Assembly: GCA_024195265.1 (NCBI GenBank)
Contig: JAJLRJ010000010.1
Span: 2,453,981 to 2,517,980, forward strand
Direction of reading: 5' to 3'
Length of the DNA: 64,000 bases
Source of the DNA: Dendrophyllia cribrosa
Lineage: Eukaryota; Cnidaria; Anthozoa; Scleractinia; Dendrophylliidae
Both the position numbers and the translations under genes were made by a program. Below, piece by piece: positions 36,157-44,899 of the stretch; position 1 is the first letter of the stretch, and each line of letters begins with the position of its first letter. Under the pieces are notes generated by a model that worked only from the letters and a program-made list of their open reading frames with translations, had not been told where the DNA came from and did not search any database.

Positions 36157-36612
36157 TCTCGTGTCGGCACAGGTAGCCCAAGCTCAAGTGATGTTTACAG
36201 GTAACTGTTGCGTAATAGCGAGTATGGGGAAAATTCACTTCGAATTTGAGCGTAAAATTAGGAAAGATATCTGAATAAAACTGGCTCACCTGAACTTATT
36301 TGTGTGTTTACTAGTGTCTTGAGTGGTTTTGGGGTCGATTCGAAGCGATTCCAGCGAGTTTTAGTTCAACTGTCTCTTTCTCGAGGGAGGAAGAGACAGT
36401 TGAACTAAAACTCGCTGGAATCGCTTCGAATCGACCCCAAAACCACTCAAGACACTAGTAAACACACAAATAAGTTCAGGTGAGCCAGTTTTATTCAAAT
36501 ATCTTTCCTAATTTTACGCTCAAATTCGAAGTGAATTTTCCCCATACAAATCCTTATAAAACAGTTAACTGTAAACATCACTTGAGCTGGGGCTACCTGT
36601 GGTGTCGGCAGT
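36157..36612. repeat. Near-perfect palindrome, arms over 150 bp
   Basis: Centre at about 36,384 (GTTCAACTGTCTCT, spacer with CTCGAG, AGAGACAGTTGAAC). Arms 36,223-36,377 and 36,391-36,546 are nearly identical complements. After a small asymmetric gap the pairing continues to GTGTCGGCA at both outer ends. Confidence 0.92.
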
Positions 36613-36899
36613 TTTCGGGGCCATGTCGCTTGTCGCTTTTACCCCTTGGAAGGCCTCTACATTAGGCCTTCCTTCATCCGCCATATTGTGTTCAGGAATG
36701 ATGGAGCAGGAGCTGGTAAATGTGAATGAATATATTCGTGAATAAGAAATACGTCGTTAAATGTGAATAAATATATTTCTTGAATGAAAACTTAGTTGTT
36801 GAATGTGAATGAATATATTCGTGAATGATAATAACAGCGTTAAATGTGAATGAAAATATTTCTTGAATGAAAACTTAGTTGTTGAACGTGAATAATTAG

Positions 36900-37299
36900 A
36901 CCTGCCAAGTCTCACGCCTTAGGCGTGAGTCTCACGCCTTAGGCGTGAGTCTCACGCCTGCGAGTCCAAAACTCCGATCTCACGCCTACTCACGCCTACG
37001 GAGCAATTTCTCACGTCTGACCTATAGATTTGAGCGATCAGCCTAAACTGATCGCATGATCCAATAAAAAATATAGTTACGTTCATGAAAATATGGCACG
37101 TTTTTGCAGGTTTTTATCGTTCTGGACATTACAATTACAGCGGTCTGAGGTCCATGGAAACTTTCCAATTTTTTCGGAAAACTTCGGACATCTTCGGAAT
37201 AGATAGGGTTCTCTTCGGATTTGGTCGGGTCACCTTCGGAAATCCTGGCACTCCCACGAAAAAATTCTCACGTCTATCACTCGGAAAAAGTTGGCAGGT
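36900..37299. mobile_element. MITE family ACCTGCCAA, copy 2 (right arm only)
   Basis: Same termini and internal order as 3726-4104, with one extra TTAGGCGTGAGTCTCACGCC unit. It interrupts the TTCATTCACATT minisatellite of the right arm; the left arm is uninterrupted at the matching point. Confidence 0.88.
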
Positions 37300-37534
37300 A
37301 CAATATATTCGTGAATAATAATAACAGCGTTAAATGTGAATGAATATAAACTTTGTGAATTTTGCACTATTTCGCCAACCATACCCCACGGGATTAAAAC
37401 TCGGCGCTTCCGATGTTTATTTTTGACCACAAAGCGCATTTAGCTACCATTCTAGTAAAAATGTTTACAAAAAATCATCATTCTAGTGAAAAATGTTTAC
37501 GAAAAGCGTCCACGAACGCAAAGAAACAAGTTAA

Positions 37535-37937
37535 ATACACCAATATCACGCTAGCATGGCATGAAAATATATTTAATTTAATGGGGAAAAGAGTCCAGTA
37601 TCAAAATCAGCACATCAATATTAGTAAAACTGTAAAGTTTCGTAAAGATTGCTCGTATACTGACGGAGATCTTAGTACTCTGGCCTAATTTTTACAAAGA
37701 AATGTATGGGAAAAACACGAAAACGAGGCTGGACGGGCAATCTATGCCCGTCCACCATACATTTCTTTGTAAAAATGCTCAGTTTCAAAATTTCATATCT
37801 TCGTCAGTTTTCTAGCAATCTTTACAAAACTTTGTAGTTTTACTAATATCGATATGCTGAATTTGATGCCGGGCTCTTTTCCTCAATAAACCAAATATAT
37901 TTTTGTGCCATGCCAGCGTGATATTGGTCTATACCGT
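37535..37937. repeat. Fold-back palindrome, arms about 190 bp
   Basis: Centre TGGACGGGCA-ATCTA-TGCCCGTCCA (about 37,723-37,747). Arms share ACATTTCTTTGTAAAAAT, AGTTTTACTAATAT and GCATGGCA-AAAATATAT text in opposite orientation, ending with CAATATCACGCT. Arm identity falls outward. Non-coding. Confidence 0.85.
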
Positions 37938-38543
37938 GGCCGTCGACGAAGAGCTCGTTTCGTGAAAAATTACACTCGCTTTTGATTTAGGTCTCAGTCA
38001 CGTAGTTGTGTTACTTTGGACCAACGGAATCGAAAACATCAAATGACGGCCAAAAACAAGCACGTTTTGAGGCAAAACCAAAGAAGTGATAAATGGAATG
38101 TTTATGCAAACACCGAAGGAAACGTATCCTTTTTAAAATATACTAAACGCGCGAATCGCTTTTAATAGAACTGGACATTTGTTCACTTGTGCCGTCTATC
38201 CTTCGCTCATACAGAAGCTCTCTGAAATAGAAAAGAATAACAACTTCAGTATTTCCAAAGGGAATAAAAAAAATTGAGAATCGTGGAAGAAAAATCCAGC
38301 TCGTTGTTTCATGTCCATAACATAAATTGTTCGGCTAACGGGTTGCGTGACGGAAGAGTTTCGCCGTGAACGAGCTTCATTAAAATTTGCATGCACTGTT
38401 CTTCGCACCAGAGTAAGGTAAAGGGAAACTTTTGCAAACTTTATTCAGTAAACTGTTTTGGTCAAACAGGGAAAAGGCTGAAACGTACAAATGATTATAA
38501 CTGACAACACCAGAGAGGCCGTTTTTTAAAAAATCGAAAACTG

Positions 38544-39249
38544 AGGCTGTGTTTTCACTAAGGACAATTTTAGCTAGATAAAGTCAGAAAAGTCAGGAAA
38601 TACAGTGAAAACACTTTGTCTAGTGTTTAGCGAGTTAACAATGCCAACTGTTTTCACAATGAAAAACAACGGTCATACTAGAGTCATACTACCTCGCAAG
38701 ATGGTTTATAAAAACTTGTCCCGACAAATACCGCAGCCAATCGCATCGCGTGTATTGACAGATGCCTGCCAAACAATCTGGCAAAATTATTTTCCAGACG
38801 CTCACCTCGTGGTTCTTTCGCAACAAAACCTTGTATGCTTCAAATATGGCTGACGAATTGCAAAACACTTCCCAATTCTCTCGTATGTTTTGGCGTTGAA
38901 TTGCCAGGATTACAACATTCTGTCGCATCCTCCGCATCTATGAATCGCATCCTCTGAACGAAACTCCCGCTCTTTCGCAAAAATATAGCGAGAATCAGTA
39001 CTAAAAAACGCGGAATTTGTGAACTTTATAGTGAACTTTTATAGTGAACTCATTAACAGCGCTTCCTCTCCCGCCATTTTTGAAAGTTGCGCGGATTTGT
39101 AATTGGAATCTTCCGAGTTTAGTGGCTTAAAATTTCCGAGTAAAAACAGATGTCATGTTTATTAAACTAGCTATTAAAAATGTCGGTCTGTAAACAAACA
39201 CCGAGGAAGAATGTTCAGCTAGTTAATCAACCTAGTGAAAACACAGCCT
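38544..39249. mobile_element. MITE, AGGCTGTGTTTTCACTA termini
   Basis: AGGCTGTGTTTTCACTA at the left and TAGTGAAAACACAGCCT at the right are perfect inverted repeats; subterminal copies of AGTGAAAACA and GTTTTCAC occur at 38,605 and 38,650. hAT-like by terminus, but no target duplication is clear. The ORFs inside look incidental. Confidence 0.75.
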
Positions 39250-39357
39250 GAATATAATTATTCTGATCTGCTCCCAGACGCACTGTCTAGCCGTGTCTGT
39301 TCGATTATTTATCTTTTTCCAGTAAAATATCGTTTATAGTTATTCTTTGCTTATGCA

Positions 39358-39648
39358 CGGTGGTCTAGGGGTTAGCGCGTCGGACTTTCAACCTGAAGGT
39401 CGGTGGTTCGAAGCCTGGTCTCTGCCGTCGTGTTGTTTCCTTAGACAAGAAACTTTACTCCACACTGTCTCTCTCCACCCAGGTGTATAAATGGGTACCG
39501 GCGACAAAATGCTGGGGGTAACCCTGCGATGGACTAGCATCCCATCCAGGGGGGAGTAGCAATATTCCTAGTTGCTTCATGCTACGGAAACCGGGTTAAG
39601 CTCCGGCCGTGTGGGCCATCGTGGCCCGAGTGCGACTTTACCTTTACC
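39358..39648 (+). mobile_element. tRNA-headed SINE, complete, 12-bp target duplication
   Basis: Flanked by exact TTTGCTTATGCA (39,346-39,357 and 39,649-39,660). The head GGTGGTCTAGGGGTTAGCGC with GGTCGGTGGTTCGAAGCC supplies Pol III A and B boxes. The body holds GTGTATAAATGGGTACCGG, CCTGCGATGGACTAGCATCC and ends in a CTTTAC repeat. Degraded relatives are in receptor introns at about 56,480-56,650, 60,015-60,190 and 61,985-62,060. The clean duplication suggests a fairly recent insertion. Confidence 0.92.
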
Positions 39649-39751
39649 TTTGCTTATGCATAAACTCTGAAATGGAAAAAAAATTAACAATTTCAGAGTG
39701 TTGGTAAATCGGCGGTGAAACTGAAAATTTATCGTGGATCGGCAAAAGAAT

Positions 39752-39975
39752 GTAAACGGAGGACTGGACTGGACTGGACTGGACTTGTAAAACGAGGACT
39801 TGTAATAGACGGACTTGTAAAACGCGGACTTGTAAAACGCGGACTTGTAAAACTTGTAAAACGCGTTTTACAAGTCCGCGTTTTACTAGTCCTCGTTTTA
39901 CAAGTCCACGTTTTACAAGTCCGCGTTTTAAAAGTCCAGTCCAGTCCAGTCCAGTCCAGTCCAGTCCTCCGTTTA
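39752..39975. repeat. Palindromic minisatellite
   Basis: Outer arms GTAAACGGAGGACTGG and CCAGTCCTCCGTTTAC, next (GGACT)n against (AGTCC)n, then 15-bp TTGTAAAACGCGGAC units against their complements, meeting at ACGCGT near 39,863. A tandem array is thus folded on itself. ORFs on both strands here are low-complexity by-products. Confidence 0.92.
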
Positions 39976-40174
39976 CAGTATGCCACCGGGGTCGGATATT
40001 TAAAGGCTTCAAAATTTTTAATTAACGTCTATAAAAGGGTATTCGTTGTGTTTCAGAGCATCTAAGAACTTACAGGAAGCCAATGAAGATGTACGCCCCT
40101 AATCCATACTTCCACGTAAAGTTATACCTAAATTTGGACGTTTGTTTGGTACTAGTGCATTGATTAATATTTTA

Positions 40175-40250
40175 CAGTCGAACCTCTCCTTACGGACACC
40201 TCTCTAATACGGACACCTCTATTACGGACAGTTTCCTATGTCCCGACAAA
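40175..40250. mobile_element. One-ended CAGTCGAACCTCTC fragment
   Basis: TA-CAGTCGAACCTCTCCTTAC followed by repeated GGACACCTCT units; the left end of the 3435/29,339 family, right end not found. Confidence 0.6.
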
Positions 40251-41022
40251 ATTCTTACATATTTACCTTTACCGCTTTTCAAGTCTGGAAAGTTGCAAAC
40301 ATTTACTTCTTCCTGCCACCCATGCGCTACCAAGGTGGCAGAATCTGAGCCGACGTCCGACGATGCTTGCCGTCTGTACGATTATTTGAGCCCGTGTTAT
40401 GGGCACATTTTCATGCTTTGCTTTCTATATAAGCTATTTTATCCATAAAGTCTTTCATACGCCCAAATTTTTTTTGTAAATATATGCACTGAAATCTCCG
40501 TTTATATCCATTGCGTAATTGAACCAGCGGTAGTCCGTTCTAATCGCACGCGTGCCCCTGCGTTTGAGGAAGTCTCCTCCCAACAAGAACTTCGTGGTGT
40601 GCGCGAAGGAACGCGGGCGCACAAAACGGCTGACGACATGCAAAGAAGAATAATAAGCCATTTAAGAGCAAGTTTACGAAGATTTTTAGAATTCTTTTAG
40701 CGCACAACTTGTTAGAAACTGTGTGCCGATCCTCGACCCACGTAAGGACAGAAGTTTCTTTTATTAATCTTTCTATTATTTCTTTATTACATGTATTAAG
40801 GAAAGGGGTGGACAATTTTAATTGTTAAGTCTTGTTTTTCAGGCAGGTCAACCCTTCTGTACTATTAATGATTTGGCAAAAATTATCATCAAACTTCAAC
40901 TGACAGGTAAGTCTTGTTTAATTTTCAATTCTATCAAATCATTATGTACATATGGGTTACCACGAGATTCACCCCTAAAACAGTTAAAACTATACTACCG
41001 GTAGTTAAATATAAAGATAAAA

Positions 41023-41110
41023 TTTCTATTCTCTATCGCTGCGCTCAGCCGAATAGAAAACATTTCCCATGTAAACACTAGAGACAATTGGAGGGAGCTG
41101 ACCAGCCATC
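41023..41110. repeat. Direct repeat block, copy 1 of 3
   Basis: CTATTCTCTATCGCTGCGCT followed by GTAAACACTAGAGACAATTG. Copies 2 and 3 are at 42,272-42,346 and 43,498-43,572, same orientation, about 1.2 kb apart. Copies 2 and 3 each also have TGCTGTTTATAGCGGTA nearby (42,108 and 43,583). Confidence 0.85.
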
Positions 41111-41238
41111 TGGACCAGCCATTTTATTCGCGGTAAAGTATAACTCTTACAATGCCTGTCTGCGTAAGCGCATCGCAAACGATGGCCCACGTAAAGGAAG
41201 TCTGTTCTAAAGACAGTATTGATTGTAAATGGTACGAA

Positions 41239-41492
41239 TAAGAAGAAGAAGAAGAATAAGAAGAAGAATAAGAAGAAGAATAAGAAGAAGAATAAGAAGA
41301 AGAATAAGAAGAAGAATAAGAAGAAGAATAAGAAGAAGAATAAGAAGAAGAATAAGAAGAAGAATAAGAAGAAGAATAAGAAGAAGAATAAGAAGAAGAA
41401 GAAGAAGAAGAGGAAGAGGAAGAGGAAGAGGAAGAGGAAGAGGAAGAGGAAGAGGAAGAAGAAGAAGAAGAAGAAGAAGAAGAAGAAGAAGA
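41239..41492. repeat. (AAGAAGAATAAG)n / (GAAGAG)n microsatellite
   Basis: About thirteen 12-bp units, then GAAGAG and GAA units. The Lys/Asn- and Arg-rich ORFs in it are not genes. Confidence 0.95.
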
Positions 41493-41522
41493 AATATAGT
41501 TGTTACTTGTATTCTAAACGGT

Positions 41523-41563
41523 CACTTCTGAGGATGTATGTTGTAACATACGAAACGTCAAGT
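41523..41563 (+). ncRNA. Hammerhead ribozyme motif (U7 to G variant)
   Basis: Stem I CACTT/AAGT, core CTGAGGA (41,528-41,534), stem II GTATGTT/AACATAC with loop GT, GAAA (41,552-41,555), cleavage predicted after C41559. Position 7 of the core is known to tolerate any base, so the G is not disabling. Stem III is the loopless ACGT. Confidence 0.7.
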
Positions 41564-42392
41564 TAATATTTTGTTTTCCAACATTCGTTTTATTGTCATG
41601 TTTGTCACTGCAGTTTGTGTGCTATTTCTTATTAAGCTACGATGGCCAAGGAGAATTAATTTTTACGATAATAATAATAATATTAACAAAATAAAAACAT
41701 TTATATAGCCCGAACCTCTACATGAATATAATCAGTTGCGCGTTACATTTTTATGAGAATTAGTTCGGACGTCAGCTCATGAAGGCGCCTCAGGCAACCG
41801 CTATCAGTCCATTATTGATCTCATCTCCCCACCCCACCCATGAAGGAAGATAAGAACACTGAGGGTGGTCACAGCCAGGGTTTTGTTACGTCCTCAGTGG
41901 TTCTTTAACGTCCCCTACTATTAGTGTGATAAGATGCAGGAGACAAGGCCAACGGCTTAACGTAACGTTATGGCGGTGATTAAGCCGGATGCGAAAAACC
42001 AGTGGAAAAACTCCAAATTCGGAGAAAAGCTGGAAACGTATTCTCCAAACCAATGCAGAACCACCTTAACCTCTGGAGTTGAAAATAACAACTAGAATGA
42101 CTCAATGCTGTTTATAGCGGTATATACATGTAGTATGCAAAAAATTATCCCGAGCAAAGTTGTAGGATGGCTGATTGACGTCAAGTGAGTAGCACGAATC
42201 AAGGAGTGGTAAAAATAGGCAAAAACTGCGAATGCCAAGCATAGTAATTATACGTATGTCCATGGGAAATACATTTCTATTCTCTATCGCTGCGCACAGC
42301 CGAATATAAACACTAGAGACAATTGGAGGGAGCTGACCAGCCATCTCAAACACAAAGTTGGGGGACAAGAAATACTACTAATGGGATAATGA

Positions 42393-42623
42393 CTAAATAC
42401 CTATGTTAAGAGTGACCATCAACTGATGGTTAATGTCCTCGCGACAATACAGATCTTTGGCCCTGTCCGTCTTCCATCCGCCGTGTTTCTTAACAACCCG
42501 ATCGGGTAAATCATTATTGATAGCGGCAGAAGCTCCGCCGATTCTTAAAGAATGAAGACCAAACCTAGACGTATCGAGCCCTATCGCTTTAAGCTTAAGT
42601 ATTACAGGGACCGCAGAGACCAT
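42393..42623 (-). pseudogene. Tyrosine recombinase C-terminal remnant (DIRS/Crypton type)
   Basis: The minus frame has GLHSLRIGGASAAINNDLP and VVKKHGGWKTDRAKDLYCRE, i.e. the H-x-L-R box, the second His and Trp, and the nucleophile Tyr in the usual spacing for eukaryotic transposon integrases. Only the last quarter of the domain is present. No N-terminal domain, RT or repeats were identified alongside, so a DIRS element and a Crypton cannot be told apart. Confidence 0.75.
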
Positions 42624-42689
42624 TTTAAAGTGGTAGGGCTAAAAAAGTCTGGCCAATACAAAGAAATATTAAGGCAGGGTTTTCAACAG

Positions 42690-42930
42690 TTTTGTAAAGT
42701 AGCGGACATATTTCTGAAAGCACCGGACGTGAATTTTTTCTTGGCGCCGCAAGGCGCCTCGCGAGGGGGGTCTGGGGGCAAGCCACCTAGGGGGGTCTGG
42801 GGGCATGCCCCCCCCCCCCCCCCCCCCCCAGAAAATTTTTAAAATAGAACACTCAGAAACGCCTTTTCCAGCGTTTTCGGAACCCAGGAATCAGTTTCCC
42901 AGGCAAGGCTGGAGTTCACTCAAATTCTCT
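42690..42930. repeat. Dispersed repeat with 20-base C run
   Basis: GGGGGGTCTGGGGGCA twice, then C(20), then CACTCAGAAACGCCTTTTCC. A related fragment (CTCTGAAACGCCATTTCCAG) is at 63,183-63,205 in intron 14 of the receptor gene. Confidence 0.6.
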
Positions 42931-43209
42931 TTAAAAAGTAAAATATTTAATGAAAATGGACAGTTGGTAGGGGCCCTGGGAACGAGGTTGGAGCCTTACC
43001 ATCCCACCGCTCTTGACGATCTGCTTGCCGTCGAATGCGTGCGCATTAAGAAAACAATAGATTTGTCCCGCTGGGGTAGGGATTAGGGATAGGGGCATTG
43101 TTCAAGTGATTTATCAATTGTATCGTTCGCCAATCACAGACATCGTTTGGACAGCTACGGGGTCGCCCAGAAGCAGAAGCAAATAAAATAAAAGTGGAAT
43201 ATTAACAGT

Positions 43210-43250
43210 GCCCAATATTTCGCTTTGCAAAACAAAGCTTCTTCAGGGGC
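43210..43250 (-). ncRNA. Hammerhead ribozyme motif, minus strand (U7 to A variant)
   Basis: Minus strand: stem I GCCC/GGGC, core CTGAAGA, stem II GCTTTG/CAAAGC, GAAA, then TATT with U at the cleavage position (AUU allowed by the NUH rule). Stem III is the loopless AATATT. A broken plus-strand copy is at 43,420-43,470 beyond two (TA)n tracts. Confidence 0.65.
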
Positions 43251-43251
43251 T

Positions 43252-43422
43252 AGCACTATATATATATAGTTCATTTGTGTTATTTATATATATATATATA
43301 TATACGTTATATATATAACCGTACATCCTGTGCCCAAGTTCAGGAGTTGCCATAAATCCATTATGGTAACAACCGGGAGGGCACATTGTATACATAATTG
43401 TATATATATATATATATATAGT
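43252..43422. repeat. (TA)n tracts between two hammerhead-bearing ends
   Basis: TA repeats at 43,256-43,330 and 43,400-43,422; the intervening 90 bp are unique. GTGCTAGCCCCTG occurs on the right and its complement on the left, so the arrangement is an inverted pair. Confidence 0.8.
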
Positions 43423-43653
43423 GCTAGCCCCTGTCCCCTTAAGAAGCTTTGTTTTGTAAACATTTGAGTCGTCCTTCAGTAGCATCGTAAACAAAGTTCT
43501 ATTCTCTATCGCTGCGCTCAGCCCAATAGAAAACATTTCCGATGTAAACACTAGAGACAATTGGAAGGAGTCGAGTGGTTTAATGCTGTTTATAGCGGTA
43601 CATAGGGAAGAGGTCAAAACAACTGCCCTCGATAAGGACCCACGTTTTCTATC

Positions 43654-43732
43654 AACCTCGTTCCCAGGGCTTTTCCCTTCGAGAGAGGGGGGCGGCCCTC
43701 TCTCGAAGGGAAAAGCCCTGGGAACAAGGTTG
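43654..43732. mobile_element. Tiny hairpin element with about 10-bp target duplication
   Basis: ACCTCGTTCCCAGGGCTTTT...GAGAGAGGG pairs with its complement around a short GGGCGG loop. TTTTCTATCA stands directly on both sides. A 9-10-bp duplication fits Mutator-like insertion. CCCTGGGAACGAGGTTGG also occurs alone at 42,975. Confidence 0.75.
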
Positions 43733-43779
43733 GTTTTCTATCATATACAGCTGGTACCGCTGGGGACCCCCCTATTATT

Positions 43780-44130
43780 AAAAGGGTAACTTCCTCAACA
43801 GGTCACTCCCTCCCTATTCACATAGGAATCCATTTTTAAATAAAGAAGGATAGCTGCTGCAGATCGTGCCCCCCTTCTTATAAGGACCCACTTTTCAACA
43901 ATGGCGGCCGATGGCTGCAGCTGATGACCCCCCTCCCCCACACAAATGGTGGCAGCTGCAGCTAGTGATCCCCCTCCCCTGTAGTAGAGACAGCTGGTAA
44001 AGCTAGTACCCTCCCCCTTTTCTTATAGGGACCCACTTTTCGACAATGAAGGTCGACGGCTGCAGCTAGTGACCCCCCTCCCCTGTACAAAGGGTGGCAC
44101 TAGCTGCTGAAGTAAATAAGGTCAATAAGA
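43780..44130. repeat. Degenerate tandem repeat, about 145-bp period
   Basis: TTATA-GGACCCACTTTTC-ACAATG and GGCTGCAGCT-TGACCCCCC recur at 43,878 and 44,023; shorter C-rich echoes lie between. Confidence 0.7.
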
Positions 44131-44835
44131 AGCAAAGGACCGCGATAGTGTTCTACGTAGTTTCAGCCTTGCTTTACACTTTGATTTATTTTAAGAATCT
44201 ACCATGTGTAATCAGGAAAATGGCGGCTGCGCCTGGAATTCTGGCATAATTCTGCCACACTCACACAACCTTTATATATTTTTTTTAACAAGATAGGCTT
44301 CCTCTTAATTTAAAATATTTACTATGCTGAATAAATAGCTCTCATATTTCTGAGGTTGCACAAAAAGAACTAAAGTATTCTAACGTTTAATATTCTACAA
44401 GTTTATTTGGCAGAAGGTAAATCAAAGTTGGATATTGGTGTGCTTTGTCAATATTTTTCAGAAACGTAAATAATCAAAGGCTTCTAAGAGCCATCCCGTG
44501 AATATGAAATGCTAACGCATAACGCAATATTGCGGTAAGCTTATGTTTCCACACTGGCACGGTTCGATATTTTTTTTCACATTAAATGTAAGAATTTTTG
44601 ACGAACGCCGAAAAAAAAATAAACAGTACATCACTTTCATAATGTCCAGTCCGAAGAAGAAAAGTGGACTTCACCACTAAGGAACACATATTTTATTAAA
44701 GACTATATTTCACGACGGGAAGAGCCAATATCTACCTTGTTTGTAAACAATCTTAAAAGAATGGCTTTGTTTGTTCTTCAGATCTAATGATGAAGTCAGA
44801 AGTTAAAAACTGTGAATGATGTAAATGCGATCATC
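44131..44835. other. Upstream region of the receptor gene
   Basis: AT-rich, with no repeat or ORF of note. Promoter and transcription start cannot be placed. An in-frame stop at 44,791-44,793 with no ATG before 44,836 supports the chosen start codon. Confidence 0.4.
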
Positions 44836-44899
44836 ATGATGTTAAACCACGTGACCTTTCTTTGCAACATATTTGTCCTTTTGTCTGGGCAAAGTACAG
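44836..44899 (+). CDS. Exon 1: signal peptide
   Basis: MMLNHVTFLCNIFVLLSGQS: hydrophobic core followed by small residues, then donor GTAAGA. Ends in phase 1; the split codon with exon 2 gives Ala. Two adjacent ATGs; the first is used here. Confidence 0.75.

Larger units (their letters stand above)
34952..36666. mobile_element. 1.7-kb insertion in right arm, GAGGCCTTC ends
   Basis: Left boundary CTACATTGAGGCCTTCTAAG and right boundary CTTGGAAGGCCTCTACATTA are inverted. The left arm runs uninterrupted from TGTGTTTAG to CCTTCCTTC at this point. It contains a (TATG)n tract at 35,556-35,602 and a long palindrome at 36,157-36,612. Short minus-strand ORFs (35,006-35,188, 34,812-35,054) may be chance or captured gene pieces. 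Confidence 0.65.
31500..37386. repeat. Giant imperfect inverted duplication
   Basis: Left arm 31,500-32,822 and right arm 33,026-37,386 are reverse complements when inserted elements are removed. Markers: GGTTGGCGAAAT-GTGCAAA (31,504 / 37,366), CAGCTCCTGCTCCATCATTC (32,400 / 36,700), TGGCAGGGTCTTTTTTCGGC (32,468 / 34,932), GATCTGGAAGCGTC-GGCGAC (32,748 / 33,345) and ATCTAAGG-GC-GAAGAACTTCC near the centre. The spacer is about 200 bp. No intact gene lies in either arm. Confidence 0.9.

Noticed and set aside
39358..39430. Stand-alone tRNA gene
   Set aside because: Clear SINE body, tail and 12-bp target duplication surround it.
39644..40065. Overlapping repetitive ORFs on both strands
   Set aside because: By-products of the palindromic minisatellite.
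41219..41566. Lys/Asn-rich and Arg-rich ORFs
   Set aside because: Microsatellite translation in two frames; no gene context.
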